A stretch of DNA of 64,000 nt from Lenzites betulinus (lineage: Eukaryota > Basidiomycota > Agaricomycetes > Polyporales > Polyporaceae). Below, piece by piece: positions 11,018 through 24,008 of this stretch (positions are counted from its first letter, which is position 1; each line of letters opens with the position of its first letter). Under the pieces are notes generated by a model. It ran no database searches. It had not been told where the DNA came from and was given only the letters and a program-made list of their open reading frames with translations. The translations under genes and the position numbers were made by a program. Location: NCBI GenBank assembly GCA_022264855.1, contig JABYQU010000001.1:2108001-2172000 (forward strand), written 5' to 3'.

Positions 11018-14000
11018 CTACTCGCCGCACCACTTGCGCGCGCTCTGGAAGAGGCGGAACCAGGGGCCCATCCCCTTCCACGCGTCCGCGAACTCGGGCG
11101 GGTACCAGCTGTTGCTCTCGAGCGCAACGACGCGCTCCGGGTGCGGCATGAGCGCGAGCACGCGCCCGTCCGCGGTCTGCACGCCCGTCACGCCGTCCGG
11201 GCTCCCGTTCGGGTTCAGCGGGTACGCCTCCGTCGGCGCGCCCGCGCCGTCGACGTACCGCAGCGCGACGCCGCCCGCCGCCTCGAGCGCCGCGCGCTGC
11301 GCCGCCGTGCGGAACGCGGCGCGGCCCTCCCCGTGCGCGACCGCGACGGGCAGGCGCGCGCCCGCCATGTCGCGCAGGAACGGCGACGCGGCCGTCGCGC
11401 GCCCCGCGACGACCTCGACGACCGCGACGCGCGCCTCGAAGCGGCCGGAAGCGTTCGGCGCGAGCGCGGGCCACGCGGCGGCGGCGGGGCACGGCACGAG
11501 CGCGCGCAGCGCGCTGAGGAACTGGCAGCCGTTGCAGACGCCGAGCGCGAAGGTGTCCGGGCGCGCGAAGAACGCGGCGAAGGCGGCGCGCGCGGGCGCG
11601 TTGAGGAGCACGGAGTGCGCCCAGCCCTGGCCGGCGCCGAGGACGTCGCCGTAGGAGAAGCCGCCGCAGGCGGCGAGCCCGCGGAAGGAGGCGAGGTCGA
11701 CGGCGCCGCGGAGGATGTCGGACATGTGCACGTCGACGGCGTCGAACCCGGCGGCGGTGAACGCCCAGCCCATCTCGACTTGCCCGTTCACGCCCTGCTC
11801 GCGCAGGATCGCGACCTTGGGGCGGCGGAATAGGCTCCGCGAGGGCTGGGGGGTGAAGGTGAGGTCGTAGTAGAGGCCCCTGAAGTCTGCGGACTTGATG
11901 AGCGCAAACTCTTCCTCGGCGCCCTTGGGGTCGTCGCGGAGAAGTTGCATGCGGTACGACGTCTCCGCCCAGGCAGTCTGGAGGTGTGCGCGCGTGCTGC
12001 TGTAGACTTCGGTCGAACCGACAGAGAAACGGATGCTTTCGTCGGGTTTCAAGTGGCCAAGCGCATGGATCGATGACCGGGGCAAGCCATGTTCGACGAA
12101 GAAATCAGTAACACGCGCGGCATCGCCCTCGCGGACCTGGATGACGGCCCCGAGCTCCTCGTTAAACAACGCCGAGACGTGGTCCGAGCTAGACGTGATA
12201 GGGCTCAGGTCGATTTGCAGACCAGTCCGACCAGCGAAGGCCATCTCCACCAGGGTTGTGAACAAACCGCCGTCCGAGCGATCGTGGTAGGCAAGAACCA
12301 CACCGGGCAGCTCCCGGCGGATTACCTGAGAAGCGACGAAGAACGCCTTGACGTCTTGCGCATCCACGACGTCAGGAGCCTCCGAGCCGACCTGCTTAAA
12401 CACCTGTGCCACCGCAGACCCACCCAGACGTTGCTTCCCGCGTGCTAGGTCGAGCAACAGCAGCACGGTAGGCTCGCCGAGGTCGGTGCGGAGCTGCGGC
12501 GTCCACGTCTTGCCCACGTCCTCCACCGCGCCGAACGCGGTGACGATGAGCGACAGCGGGGCGCTCACCTCGCGCTTCTCCGCGCCCTCTTGCCACTTCA
12601 TCGACATCGACATCGAGTCCTTGCCGACGGGGATCCCGACGCCCAGCACGGGGCACAGCTCGAGCCCGACCGCCTTGACGGCGTCGTAGAGCGCCGCGCC
12701 CTCGCCCTCCTTGGACGCAGCGCACATCCAGTTCGCGCTGAGCTTCACGCGCCCGAGGTCGCCGACGTTGGCCGCCGCGAGGTTCGTCAGGGACTCCGCC
12801 ACAGCCATGCGCGCGGATGCGGCGGCGTTCAGGATGGCGACGGGGGTGCGCTCGCCCATGGCCATGGCCTCGCCGGTGAGCACGTCGAAGCCATATGACG
12901 AGCGCGTGACAGCGACGTCCGCGACGGGAACTTGCCAGGGTCCCACCATCTGGTCCCGGGTGACGAGGCCGGTGATGGTGCGGTCGCCGATGGTGATGAG
13001 GAACGACTTCGAGCCGACGGAGGGAAGACGGAGCACTCGCTCAACGGCCGTCGAGATGCGGGCTGCTTCATCGGACGCGGGGAGGTAGCTTGAGAGAGTG
13101 GAGTCGAATTTGACGGCGGGAGGAGCGACGTGCTTGTCCGTGCGATGCATACGCGGGGGCTTGCCGAACAGTGTGGACATCTTCAGCCTGATGACGTCCT
13201 GCTTGAGCAACCGGTCGGTGACGATGAGCTCGTCGGTATCATTGGCAGTGCCGACGACGGAGAACGGGCACCGCTCGCGCTCCGCAAGGCCCCGGAATAG
13301 CTCCTCCTGATCGGGAGAGATCGCAAGAACGTAGCGCTCCTGGCTCTCGTTACACCAGATCTCCATGGGCGACATGCTCGTGTCGGCGACAAGCACATCC
13401 CTGATCTCGAACGTGGCACCCAAGTCGGAGTCGTGGACCAGCTCTGGGAGCGCGTTGGAGAGGCCGCCAGCGCCGACGTCGTGCACCGACTGGACGGGAT
13501 TGGCATCCCCCAAGTTCGTGCACGCGTCGATGACCTGCTGGCAACGCCGCTGCATCTCAGCATTGTCCCGCTGGACACTGGCAAAGTCGAGATCGGCGGA
13601 CCCTGCGCCGGAGACTTGGCTGCTCGCCGCTCCGCCCCCAAGTCCGATGAGCAGCCCAGGGCCGCCGAGGACGATGATCTTCGCGCCCGACGATATCTTC
13701 GACTTGTGTGCGAACGGAGGCCGGACGTTGCCCAGCCCGCCCGCGATCATGATCGGCTTATGGTATCCCCTCACCTCCGTCTGCCCGCCGTCGCCGAGGG
13801 CCACGCGTTCAGAAAACGTGCGGAAGTACCCCGCGAGCGCCGGGCGACCAAACTCGTTGTTGAATGCGCTCGCGCCGAGCGGGCCCTCGAGCATGATGTC
13901 CAGCGCAGACGCGATGTGCGCGGGCCGCCCAAAGTCTGTCTCCCACGGTTGCTCGAAGCCCGGAATGAGGAGGTTGGACACGGTGAAGCCTGCGAGGCCC

Positions 14001-15094
14001 GCTTTGGGCTTCGAGCCGCGCCCGACCGCACCCTCGTCGCGGATCTCGCCGCCGGAGCCCGTTGCCGCGCCGGGGTATGGCGAGACCGCGGTGGGGTGGT
14101 TGTGCGTCTCGACCTTTACGAGGATCGGCATCTCCTCGACCTCGCTGCGGTAGAGGTGCGTGATCCCCGGATTGGCGTCGCTGCCGACGGCGTACGACAC
14201 GGCAAAGCGGGGGGCCCGGTGGCCTTCGAAGACCGCGGCGTTGTCGGAGTACGCAGAGACAGTGCCCGTGCCGTTCAGGTTCTCGGTGTTGCGGATCATC
14301 TGGAAGAGGGACGTGTCCTGAGCGTGGCCGTCGATGGTCCAGGACGCGTTGAAGATCTTGTGTCTGCAATGCTCCGAGTTCACCTGCGCGAACATGAAAA
14401 GCTCCGCGTCGGTGGGATTGCGGTTGATCGGCGAGCTCCCGGTGACATAGGCGTCAACGAGGTAGTCAATCTCGTCGGGAGACAGCGCAAGGCCGAGTGC
14501 GATGTTGGCGTCGATGAGCCTCTGACGAGCGGCCTGGCCGTCGGTGTCGGACGCGAGATCGATTGTCCGAAGCGGGCTGACGCTCTTGTGCGCGAAGATG
14601 GCTCTGTCCTCGGGGGGCGTACATTGAACGACCTGGGTCATCCGATCGTGAATGAGGGGGGAGATGCGCTTTAGGGTGTCTCCGGCGACGCTCGAGCCAT
14701 CTCTGGTGGTGAAGACATATGCAAACCCGCGCTCAAGCCGCTCGACCTGGTCCCCAAGCTTGCAGATCGCAGCGATATCTGTAGCTTTGCTCGACCAGGG
14801 GGAAACAGAGCCTGGTCTTGGGAGCACGAAGACGATGTGCTGTAGAGACTTGAGCGCCGCTGTCGTGCCGGGGAGTTCGATGTGATCGCCGTACTCGAGG
14901 AGACTATCGAGGATATTGCGGAAGGGGGAGTCAGGCTTGGAGAGTTCCTCCTCTGCAGGCGCCGAGCGACAGCCTATAAGGTGGATATATACCGCGTCCA
15001 CGGAGGTAACTTGTGGTAGAATATCCTGAATTGCCTTGAGCAGGACGTCCCGTTTTGACGGTGACAATGCGGAACTGCCTGGAAGAACCAACAT
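11018..15094 (-). CDS. ADE6: Phosphoribosylformylglycinamidine synthase (FGAM synthase, FGAR amidotransferase)
   Basis: Cytosolic enzyme of de novo purine synthesis converting FGAR, ATP and glutamine to FGAM. One uninterrupted exon of 1358 codons, the normal length of the large eukaryotic form. Visible in order: PurS-like/linker N-terminus; the [14 protein letters not shown] motif near residue 236; [20 protein letters not shown] and [20 protein letters not shown] of the first AIRS half; [17 protein letters not shown]; the second half with [17 protein letters not shown] and [19 protein letters not shown]; and a C-terminal class I glutaminase starting near [20 protein letters not shown], with nucleophile Cys in [10 protein letters not shown] (near 1185) and His/Glu in MPHPERV (near 1318). 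All key motifs are intact. The last roughly 840 nt, encoding the glutaminase domain, are much richer in GC than the rest. Confidence 0.97.
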   Translation of the reverse strand: MLVLPGSSALSPSKRDVLLKAIQDILPQVTSVDAVYIHLIGCRSAPAEEELSKPDSPFRNILDSLLEYGDHIELPGTTAALKSLQHIVFVLPRPGSVSPWSSKATDIAAICKLGDQVERLERGFAYVFTTRDGSSVAGDTLKRISPLIHDRMTQVVQCTPPEDRAIFAHKSVSPLRTIDLASDTDGQAARQRLIDANIALGLALSPDEIDYLVDAYVTGSSPINRNPTDAELFMFAQVNSEHCRHKIFNASWTIDGHAQDTSLFQMIRNTENLNGTGTVSAYSDNAAVFEGHRAPRFAVSYAVGSDANPGITHLYRSEVEEMPILVKVETHNHPTAVSPYPGAATGSGGEIRDEGAVGRGSKPKAGLAGFTVSNLLIPGFEQPWETDFGRPAHIASALDIMLEGPLGASAFNNEFGRPALAGYFRTFSERVALGDGGQTEVRGYHKPIMIAGGLGNVRPPFAHKSKISSGAKIIVLGGPGLLIGLGGGAASSQVSGAGSADLDFASVQRDNAEMQRRCQQVIDACTNLGDANPVQSVHDVGAGGLSNALPELVHDSDLGATFEIRDVLVADTSMSPMEIWCNESQERYVLAISPDQEELFRGLAERERCPFSVVGTANDTDELIVTDRLLKQDVIRLKMSTLFGKPPRMHRTDKHVAPPAVKFDSTLSSYLPASDEAARISTAVERVLRLPSVGSKSFLITIGDRTITGLVTRDQMVGPWQVPVADVAVTRSSYGFDVLTGEAMAMGERTPVAILNAAASARMAVAESLTNLAAANVGDLGRVKLSANWMCAASKEGEGAALYDAVKAVGLELCPVLGVGIPVGKDSMSMSMKWQEGAEKREVSAPLSLIVTAFGAVEDVGKTWTPQLRTDLGEPTVLLLLDLARGKQRLGGSAVAQVFKQVGSEAPDVVDAQDVKAFFVASQVIRRELPGVVLAYHDRSDGGLFTTLVEMAFAGRTGLQIDLSPITSSSDHVSALFNEELGAVIQVREGDAARVTDFFVEHGLPRSSIHALGHLKPDESIRFSVGSTEVYSSTRAHLQTAWAETSYRMQLLRDDPKGAEEEFALIKSADFRGLYYDLTFTPQPSRSLFRRPKVAILREQGVNGQVEMGWAFTAAGFDAVDVHMSDILRGAVDLASFRGLAACGGFSYGDVLGAGQGWAHSVLLNAPARAAFAAFFARPDTFALGVCNGCQFLSALRALVPCPAAAAWPALAPNASGRFEARVAVVEVVAGRATAASPFLRDMAGARLPVAVAHGEGRAAFRTAAQRAALEAAGGVALRYVDGAGAPTEAYPLNPNGSPDGVTGVQTADGRVLALMPHPERVVALESNSWYPPEFADAWKGMGPWFRLFQSARKWCGE

Positions 15095-15996
15095 GGCGAA
15101 CTTCGACTACTTGAATGAGCTCTTCATTCGATGGGAGATACTAATGTACTCACCTAGATGTCCTTTGTTATGCCAACAGAATCGGATCCAAGGAGATGGA
15201 TCCAAGGAGATGACTCGTGCTCAGTCTGCAGGCCAGTCAGGGCCAGCTTTCGCACCTGGAACAAAACCTAATGAGCTCATTACATGTATCTTAATGACAG
15301 AACTCACTTGGTGCGGTCAGTGGGTCTATCACAGTATACTGGGTTGTAGACATCGAGCAAGAGAGAGGTGGCGGGAATTTTGCAAAACGTAGGCAAAGAT
15401 CTTATCTTATCATTATGTTTCCGCATCTATCGGAGATGCAGTACGCCTCTATTTTGCCTCTATTAGTGGTATATCGTAGCGCTCAGTTTTGATCTGCGCT
15501 CTCTGCTGGCATGCAGCGCTGAGTCCGAGAAGGAACCCGAAGGCTTTGCGAGGGGACGACCGCAACTCGGCGCGAGTGCGCTTGTATAAGCTGAGATGGA
15601 TGGGCGGCTTGGAATTGGTGTCGGATGGCTGAGAACCGGTCGCGCCGTCTGCCATGTTCGAGGATGGCGGTTGAGATACAACGTTGATCCTATTTTTGGT
15701 GTTTGACTCAAATCATGATGCATGAGCACCGAGTTATGCTGCATGCATTGCTGGATCGGAAGATGTACACGCGCCCCGTGTCTGCAGTATGCAAGTACTG
15801 ATGCCCTAGCCGTCAAATCCGCAATGTCGACTTCTGAATTTAAGCGCTCGATCATGTTGCGGAACGTTCACTGCTTGATCAGGCTGTTGCACAGTTGCTG
15901 CTAGTTGCTGTCACGATCCATTCCGGAGTTAAGTGATTCTGATTCTCGACTTCGGCCGGTATGAAGCACGACAGTACGTAACTTGAATACACGGCC
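15095..15996. other. Intergenic, upstream of FGAM synthase gene
   Basis: No supported gene. Short open frames lack recognisable motifs. Contains a 14-bp direct repeat at 15184-15211. Confidence 0.5.
15184..15211. repeat. Two tandem copies of a 14-bp unit
   Basis: GGATCCAAGGAGAT occurs twice without a gap. It lies about 90 nt upstream of the FGAM synthase start. Confidence 0.85.
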
Positions 15997-16848
15997 TCAC
16001 AGCACTAATCTGATATAACAACCAATTGCCAGGAAATGAACCGAACGGGCCGGGGCTGCGGGCTTGGAGCGTGCAAGAGACTCCAGTCGGAAGTAAGTAC
16101 TCAGTTCTAGGTGGGTGGTCGGATAATCCTTATAATCTGGACAGCCGAGCCTTATTGTGAGCACCCATGTTGTCCTGAGCTGCTGAGGGGTATCGGCGCA
16201 CCGTCTCTTTATAGGGATAATCCTCAGGCACCTGGTACTCCATGTTGATGCTGACAATGTTATGCACCATTTCTGCCCAACCCACAGGTTGTAATGATAA
16301 CAGTTCGTTGCCACCCTCGCTGTCGTTCACAAAGCGCGGCCTCATTTGCACGGTCGCGACGAAGTGCGCCTGAAGGAAGTTGAATCCCTCGCGGAAGCAG
16401 CTGCGGTCCGACTTCTTGAACCAAGTGAACTCCCGACGAGGGGCGCGGCTCGGATGAAGAACGAACGCTTCGAACATGGAATTCGTGCATGTATGAGGCG
16501 TACGTGATATCCAACCTTGGCAACGCCAGTCCTCCCCCAAGCTGTGGGGTGTTGGCCTTTGTATGTGACGATTATATGTGGTGGGAGGACGAGGGGCCTG
16601 GGGCGGTAGACCGGCGGACTGCTAGATTGTGTGACGGCGATATCCGGGATCGCAGGTTTGACGAAGGCTTGCTGTGGCGGTGCCTCAGGCTCTGAAGGTT
16701 GCACATATACGTTACACCATTGTATAGGTTTCGGGCTATATGCCCAGGTGTAGGACTAACCTGGAGTAGAGCTACCTGTGGCAGTGACAGCGCCCGAAGA
16801 CGGAGTGGATGATTCTTCCGGCCGAGTAAGTGGTACAGTCTCGGACAT
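15997..16848 (-). CDS. Possible hypothetical gene, structure unresolved
   Basis: A plausible first exon, 16848-16761, encodes MSETVPLTRPEESSTPSSGA and a Ser/Thr-rich run. A 69-nt GT-AG intron (16760-16692) joins in frame to a second exon starting PEPEAPPQQAFVKPAIPDIA. A third open stretch in another frame (about 16480-16130) encodes FEAFVLHPSRAPRREFTWFK and VATVQMRPRFVNDSEGGNEL, which look protein-like. I could not find a splice joining exons 2 and 3 in frame, so either the intron is non-obvious or the gene is broken. No domain is recognised. The locus lies between FGAM synthase and MIOS, all on the minus strand. Confidence 0.3.
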
Positions 16849-17530
16849 GGCGAGCAAAAACGGCGACTGATAGGTTTAGGAGGGGGGAGGGCCTGGAGTC
16901 GATGCAAGTACTTTCCAGGGATACATGAGGACTGTAACGTTGCTAATGACGTCGACCAGATGGAGTCGCTGCGGCTCAGATCAAGAGCGTGAGTACTAGT
17001 ACTACCGTGACTTCCGAACTTCAATATTTTGAGCACTACAGTCCAGTTGCTCTCCACTAGCGCAGTATCTTTGGGAGTCCTAGTGTCAAACATATGTATT
17101 ATAAATAACCAAGCTTCTTGCCAAACACGACTATAGCCATAGCCAGAGCGGGGGCTTGCTCAGGACCATGGTTGGGCAGTGTTGGCAACAAGGCATACAA
17201 ATTCGGTATCTCGACTCATTCAACAGTTCCGTACTTTGAAGGAGAGTCGTCTACCTCCAAGTTGCGACTTGCGAGGGGTCAACCCAATCGAATTGGCCGC
17301 AATGATATCTCATGGACAATCGGCCATTGTTTTGGATGTGGTGTTCCTCTTCCTCGCGCTTGTTCTGCTCGGCGCCGGCGTGTTCAGCCTCTTCTTCCTC
17401 CTCCATGCGCCGGAGCTGAGCACCGGGCGCGGAATCAAAAAAATTGAAGCTTCAAGCCTCAAGGTATCCAGGAGCCATGTTGCAAAGGTCCGAAACTACC
17501 TACGATGCGCGTGTAATATGGTGAATTATA
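16849..17530. other. Intergenic 3' of MIOS
   Basis: No supported gene. A plus-strand open frame (17179-17595) contains one hydrophobic stretch (VVFLFLALVLLGAGVFSLFF), but it overlaps the conserved end of MIOS and has no other support. Confidence 0.45.
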
Positions 17531-20500
17531 CTATATCTCGTCGGAACAACGGCACTCGCAACCCGCTATCGGACAAGTTCCGTGGGCTCTTGTAGCTGCA
17601 CCGCCATCGCCGTAAAACCAATCGTTGATGTGGGACGCATGCCCTCCATGTCGACAGGTTTGACAGAAGACAAGTGCTTCCTCGAATGTTTCTATGCGGT
17701 GTCAGCGCTTCAGCCCTCATATGCTGCGATAAAGTAACGATGCACGCACCGGATGGTATCGCAGCCAGAACGCCGCCCCCATGGGAGTCGTCCACATTTA
17801 GGTTGAGTGTCATAAGACATACAGAGCAACGGGGCAGAGGCCGAGCACAATGGGGACACTGCGTCGCCTGCGAGGTGATTAGCCACTGCGATGGACCGTG
17901 AGAGGTCATTTACTTACGCGAAGACGCGCCTCAGCAGGAGCTTGGGAATGGGATGGCAACGAGGACAGATCCATGGACTTGCCACAGTAGTTGCACCGCA
18001 GGAGCAGCGATTTCGGCGCCCATTCGAACGGTACGATCTCCGTGTTCTCTATCGCCTCTTTAAGGATCCGGCCCCTATCGATGTCGAGCTGGCATCGGTG
18101 GTGGAACAGTCGCCAAGCATCTAGGAGGTCGCGGTAAGAATCGAGCCAGCGCGCCGCACGAGGATCTTGCGCTCGGGACGGAGGGAGGTTTGCCAACAAA
18201 GCTGCAGTCTGGACGTCGCCGGATAGATCGAGATATGTCTGGATAAGATCCATGCCGTTGTTGGTGAGGCCAGTAATGAATATACCGTCGATGTCGCCGT
18301 CGTGTACGCATCGCTCGGATATGCGACGCAGATACGAAGTCATGTCCTTGTCGTCAAGGAACTGGAGGGCGATCGCCAGCCTTTCGCGAAGAGGGAGGGA
18401 ATCCTCCTCGAGAACTTCGGTCCAGTCACGTAAGGTCAGATGAGTGAGCAGGGCACGGAGATACGGGTCCTGTAAGCGAACGATGAGTCGTTCGCAGTGC
18501 TGAACAAGCTCTGGGTTCCGCGAGCTACCCGACGTCAATGCCGCGACCATCCCCGACATCATATGGTGAGATTCATCTTGGGCAGACCAGGGTCAATTAA
18601 CAGGTTGGCGTTACTCCCACTTCATGGTACACATACCTTTGCTGCGCATGAGCAACTCGACTGCTTGCTTGCTCTGCTCCGTGAAAACCAGCCAACAAGC
18701 CGCTTGCGAGTGTCTATTCTCCTTTTCCCACCTTTCGACAAATATCAGAAACGATCAGTATTTGACCGAACGTGTGCAAACATACCTCTTGATAGCACGC
18801 GCTAGGTCATCCTGGGCCAGACTTCGATCGCACAATTGTAGGGCAAAACGTCTCTGAGCCAGCCGAGCGGTGTCCACGGAGGGCGTCCAACCTGCCACAG
18901 AATCCGAACCACCACTTCGAGCACTCAACTCCTCGATCGCAGACGCAAAATCGTCCGGTACGGTTGCTGCTGGGGGCCGGCTCCTCTTTCGGCGCCCGGA
19001 GTGCTTAGAGCTCGAGCGAAGCGGCACTTCAAGAGTGAGCGGAGTCATCTTGGGTGATGCGATGGGGCCGTCGAAGAGTGCGCTTCGGACGGCCATACGC
19101 GGAGTGGGCTGGTTGGACGAATAATGGGTGCGAGTGGCCCGGAAGCCCTCCCATATACCCAACACTCCTTGGTAGGCGAAGTTGTATCCCTCGATGACCG
19201 AGGACGGCGACGACAGAAGCCGCTGAGCGTCTTCACCAAACAGCGGAGTGAGCAACTAAGCGCGATTATACGCTGCGGACTTACGATGCACCCACAGCCA
19301 GAGCTCTGACAACGAACGTGTGTCGAGTGAGGATTCCCGTGCGACGACGGAGTTGTGCAAAGGCTGTCGAAGTTCAGTAGTGCAAGTGCATACACGCAGA
19401 TGCAACCACGTACGTCTACGAGACTGTAGCCGCGTATCGCTCGCGTGCGGATAACCATTGATATATCCGTCTCCACGACATGTTGAAGCGCCTTTGACGG
19501 TGCGGACTTGCGCAACGCCCTGGTGCGCACTTCCCCATCCTCGAGAGCTAGCGTCACCGTCTTCGTTGCGGGCAGAGAGCTGTACGGATACACGTGGCCA
19601 TCCTGGTCTCCCCGAGACTTCCGCCCTTGAGAGCTATATACGTGCCTAGACCGGCTTGAATTCGCCGTATGCTCGAAGTGCAGTTGCTTAATGGCCGATG
19701 GGCTATGCGTGCGTCGACGTTCACTCCGCGTCGCAGGCTCATCAGCGGTGGAACCGAGGGGCAGCGCGCTGAGCGCAGGGAATCCCTCTTCGTCACCTCT
19801 TCCGAAGGTTGGTGGCGGGACGGAGCGAGATGGCGACTCCGACTGTAATCGCGAACGCCGCGAGCCAAAGGAGTTGCCGGCAAAGTCGGGGCGTTCAAGT
19901 GAGTGCGCGTGAGAACCAGGGTGGGATTGGCCGGCGGGGAGAATGTTCCATGGCTCAGGTGGGGGCGTGGTATCGGTGATCCCAGGAACGACGGCGTAGG
20001 AGCATCCAACGCCAATCGCTAGGTCACCACGGGAGCTCCAGGCCGGATGCACGGGTGTGTCGTGGACGGCGTACAGCTCTAGATCCCCGTCTTTGTTAAC
20101 GAGCATGACATTAGACGTGAGGGGATGTAGTGTTGGGCTTGGAACGAGTGCAAATGACGCAAATGAGCGCGAGAACGTCTTAGCTATCATACATCGGTCA
20201 GCACGAAGGTCTATAGAACTCGGTGAAGAATCTTACTCCTTCGCGTATCTGCTAAAATTAAGTTGTATGGTGCGGCCTCGGTGGGAGGCGCTTGAGTCGA
20301 CGGCGACGGGTGGCTAGGCACGGAACCAGCGGACGACCATGATTTCACCCAGGACGTGCGAGCGACCTTACTTCCTGAGTGAGATGAGTCGCGGGAACGA
20401 CTACTTTCTTGTCCAACGTCCGTAAATTGTGCTTGAACGATATCCCAGAAGCGCACGTAATCGGCGTCGCGTTCAAGAGTTGCCAGAGTACCACGCCGAG

Positions 20501-21486
20501 TTGAGGAGAACTCCACGTGCATGAGGTGTGTGGTGGTACTTGTTGTGGGGGTGACCTTGCCGCGTGAAGCCGGGTTCCCGGAAGGCATTCCATTCACACC
20601 GTCTGCAGACGCATCTTTGGCCGTGAACGTGAGGACAGGCTGCGTGAACCGTCGAGTGTCCCAGATAGAGACGGTCCCGTCTCCAAAGCAGGCGACGCGA
20701 TGTGTATCGAAGGGATCTGTAGCGATGCCTTGCACCTTGCTTGCGGCCTTCAATGGTCCAGATAGAGGGTTTCGAAGATCAAAAAGCTGGAGCCAACGAT
20801 GGGAAACGCCGGCCAAGAGGAGATGAGAAGAGGTTGGTAGCCAAGCCAGAGTTGAGACGTTTTCGACCGGAGCATGCTGCTGCACTACCCGCGAGTCGAA
20901 ACCCCGAGGCCCTGTGTCTGTGCGAGGAAGAAGGGGGAGAGTCCTAGCGATGGAGTCTGCCGCAGGGGCGGCATTCACAGAGAGAACAGGCACAGCTGAT
21001 TGTATATCCCATATGAGAAGACTGGGGTCGTTACGGACTTTGTCTAGACCAACAGCAAGATAGTTCGGATCCCCAGAAGAAAACGCCAAGGCGTTGCAAG
21101 CACGGGTGTTTCGAGCTGGTAGCGATACGGCAGGACCATTGGATAGAACCCCATGACGAGCATGCTTAGATGCTTCTAGGCGCAGCAGATCCACTCGACC
21201 GTTGCCAAAGCCAACTGCGACGAGGTCATCCAGCACAGGGTCTGGAGACCATGCGAAGCACTGAAACGTAGTGCATATGAGGCGCGAGAAGGGTTTGACC
21301 GCGCCAGAAAGTAGCATGGCACCTGCATACCTTCATCGCATTCAATTCCAACTGAGATGCGACTTGTTTGATCTCAGTGGATTCCGGGAGCCACTCATAC
21401 ATCGTAATCTGAGTGCTGCCCCCAACAACGAATTTGTTTTGCCCGCATGGATGCCATAGCACTCGCTTGTCCGCCTGTGCAACCAT
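17531..21486 (-). CDS. SEA4: MIOS/Sea4, WD40 and zinc-finger subunit of the GATOR2/SEACAT complex
   Basis: Subunit of the vacuole-associated SEA/GATOR complex that controls TORC1 in response to amino acids. The protein starts MVAQADKRVLWHPCGQNKFV, followed by WD40 repeats (CFAWSPDPVLDDLVAVGFGN, SLLIWDIQS, TLAWLPTSSHLLLAGVSHRW, VACFGDGTVSIWDTRRF). A helical region includes WLVFTEQSKQAVELLMRSKD and LRDWTEVLEEDSLPLRERLA. The C-terminal zinc region is LRCNYCGK, then CPHCARPLPRCSVCLMTLN, then FCQTCRHGGHASHINDWF and CPIAGCECRC. The end needs two introns that I placed at 17917-17868 and 17749-17692; the second joins AAIPS to ETFEEALVFCQTC and restores the conserved tail, with stop TAG at 17531-17533. 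Reading straight through that intron would lose the last zinc ligands. Upstream, a short exon ends LLMRSK and is spliced to DESHHMMSGM. The gene is single copy in the window. Confidence 0.9.
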
Positions 21487-22124
21487 AATGCGACTCAGGA
21501 CCGCGTGTATATCAGTGAACTGTGTTCTATATCTAGAATGAGATCATTATTCTAGCAAGAGGAGATGACATGCTCACGTATGCAGGCGGGTATTTGGCAA
21601 CACTCGAACGCCCTCCCGAAGAGCTCAATCACGAATTTGTTGGTATTCTCACTCAGTTTTAATGCACGTCCATCAAGGCATGTTCCACGTCGTACGAACC
21701 GGTTCCTGAGAGTCGCTGAAGAGGGTAGGAAGACGGAGTAGTTGGTGCTTTAGCGCCGAAGCAGCTCGATAATTCGTTAGCGCTGGCGGATTAATGATAC
21801 TATATACTATCCGGCAGTACTTCCAGCCGGCTCCGTTGTGTAAATACTCATCGGAGTCGGGTATAAGAACTTGACAGGAAGTTTATAACGACTAGATCTT
21901 TCCTTTGTACTCAAGCATACGATGCGGACGCAATGGCGAATGAGCTCTGAGATAGTATACTCACTTGCAGACCGTACCAATTGGCTTCCACCGGCTTGAA
22001 ATGACAGATGAATAAGTTATTCAACATCACCTCTTGCCCAGGCATCCTGCTTCCATACCACAGTCACTGTCGTCTCGTAACTACTCTCGAAGATTTCTAC
22101 AGAGCATTCCTGATTTTGAGCTCC
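21487..22124. other. Intergenic between MIOS and TAP2
   Basis: No gene seen. Contains the MIOS promoter side and the 3' flank of TAP2; AT-richer than its neighbours. Confidence 0.6.
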
Positions 22125-24008
22125 CTACCTCGCACCCAGCATAGGAACTTCAGCGGTTAAGCCCTTTAAAGTCTCCAGAAGCTCAGAATCCTCGGCAGAC
22201 AGCGCCCGCACATCTTGCACGGACCCGACAAACGGCAGTTCATCGACCTCGCACACCGTCCCCGGCGAAGGGAGCGTCCCGTTGACCATGTACGCCTGGA
22301 TGTGCTTCGCAGTACAGAGCGACGGCGCCGAGAGCGAGCAATGACCGTACGAGTTCTGGACTAGCAGCGCCGAGCCCCCATACCGCGCCTGAACGCGCTT
22401 TGCGTCGCTCAACGGGCAGACAGGGTCCCACCGCGGCGAGACGACGAGCAATGGATGCGACGTGTTTGCCGCCTCTATTGGGCCCGTGTAGCGGGCCTTG
22501 GCTCGGATCTTCCACTGCGAGCACTCGAGGTGGATGTGAGCCCAGAGCGGCGCGCCGAGCGAGGAGTCTTCAGCGAGAGACTTGTAAAACGCCTCGTAGT
22601 CCGCTGGATCGTATGGGTTAGAGTCGCCGTCACCACACGCGATCGCGAATACCGCCTCATTCTCGGTGAGGGTCGGCTCAGGCAACTTGCACTTGCATTC
22701 GGTCGGGTCGACGATCTTCGGCGCGAGTTCCACGAGCGCGGTCGCGTTGCCGCGTTCGAGCGCGAGCATCGTGTCTGCGACAAGGCCGAACGCCTGCAAG
22801 GGGTTGTACGCTGCGTGGAAGATCAGGGCCTGAAGGACCTTGCGCGTGATGATGAGCGGAGGCGAGGCCCTCGCGATGGGAACGGGAGCAACCTCAAGGG
22901 ACTCCAACAATGTGAAGAAACGAGCGCGGATCTTGTCCGGGGATGACCCGTATACCGAACACTTCTCCCGGCCCGCTTGGTGGCAGAAGTGGAAGAAGGA
23001 GTCGATGACGGCCTCCATGTCGAGGAGGTTTGTGTTCCACAATGCGGCGCGGTAGTTATGCGCGTCGTACACGCCGTCGATTATCACCCGTCCAACTTTG
23101 TCAGGGTATATAGCGGAGAAGTATTGGCCGAGGACACTTCCGTAGCTCTGCGGACGGGTTAGCGAACGTAACCAATAGGGCTGTGTTACTTACAAAGCCC
23201 CAGTATTGCAGCTTCTCCTGCCCGAGCATCTGTGAGATCTCAAGCATGTCCCGGGCAACGTCCGGGGTGCTCATGAAGCGGCCGATACCCCAGTCACCAC
23301 CAATCTTCTGCTCGCATCGCTTCCCCGTGGTGGTCTGTCTGGCGAGTTCAAGGCGAACAGTATCGTCGGAGACATTGAGCAGGCGAGCGTCGTCCTGTAG
23401 ACGCCAGAGCGCACGCTGAGAGGCCGTGTCGAAGCAGCTTGCGGAGGGCGTGCTGGCTCCAGTCCCGCGCGGGTCGAAGCCGAGGACATCGAAGGATCCG
23501 CCAACGATGCGAGATATCTTCCTCCCTGACCGCGCGACTAGATTAGTGCCAGAGCCACCCGGACCACCGGGGTTGATCAGAAGGGGCCCCCTGTGGTTCT
23601 CCTTGTCCGTGGCTGGGACCATGCGCAGCGCGATGGCCGTTGTGGGTCCGTCGGGCGCAGCGTAGTCCAGAGGGAGGAGCAGTCGGGCGCACTTGTCTCT
23701 ATCGTAGCAGTCCGTCCAGATGATGCTCTTCGAGGGCTCGAGCTAGACGGACTACTAAGCACGGTCGTCAAAAGCACAGTCACGTTCCCTCACAACCTAC
23801 CGCGAACCAGTCGAATTTGAGGGCATCCGAGCTGGGTTTCGTGCTGTTTTGACTTGCGATGGGCCAGCAGAGTTGCAGCGTGACGGTGGTTGCTGCGATG
23901 AGCAAGACCAGGAAGACGCGAGCTGTGCGACTGCGCAAGCCCAGTGGTCCTCGCCGCGCATATGTTGATGCCAGAGGCTGGGTCAGGCTTGTCTTGATGT
24001 CACTCATT
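22125..24008 (-). CDS. TAP-like alpha/beta hydrolase, paralogue 2 (TAP2)
   Basis: Predicted type II membrane or secreted serine hydrolase of the same family as TAP1. Exons inferred at 24008-23801, 23742-23194 and 23147-22125 (introns 58 and 46 nt). Exon 1 encodes the anchor RVFLVLLIAATTVTLQLCWP. Exon 2 has the oxyanion GGPGGSG motif and ends WGF; exon 3 opens SYGSVLGQ, making the GFSYG nucleophile elbow. The acid and His are in SPRWDPVCP and QNSYGHCS. The middle of the gene (about 23750-22975) is almost identical to TAP3, introns included, while exon 1 and the first part of the C-terminal half differ more. The frame is intact. The substrate is unknown. Confidence 0.87.

Noticed and set aside
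10931..11833. 300-codon open frame on the plus strand
   Set aside because: It is the antisense shadow of the GC-rich FGAM synthase 3' end.
13433..14674. 413-codon plus-strand open frame
   Set aside because: Antisense to FGAM synthase motifs; Arg/Ala-rich with no domain.
17179..17595. Plus-strand frame with one membrane-like segment
   Set aside because: Overlaps the conserved zinc-binding end of MIOS and has no recognisable family.
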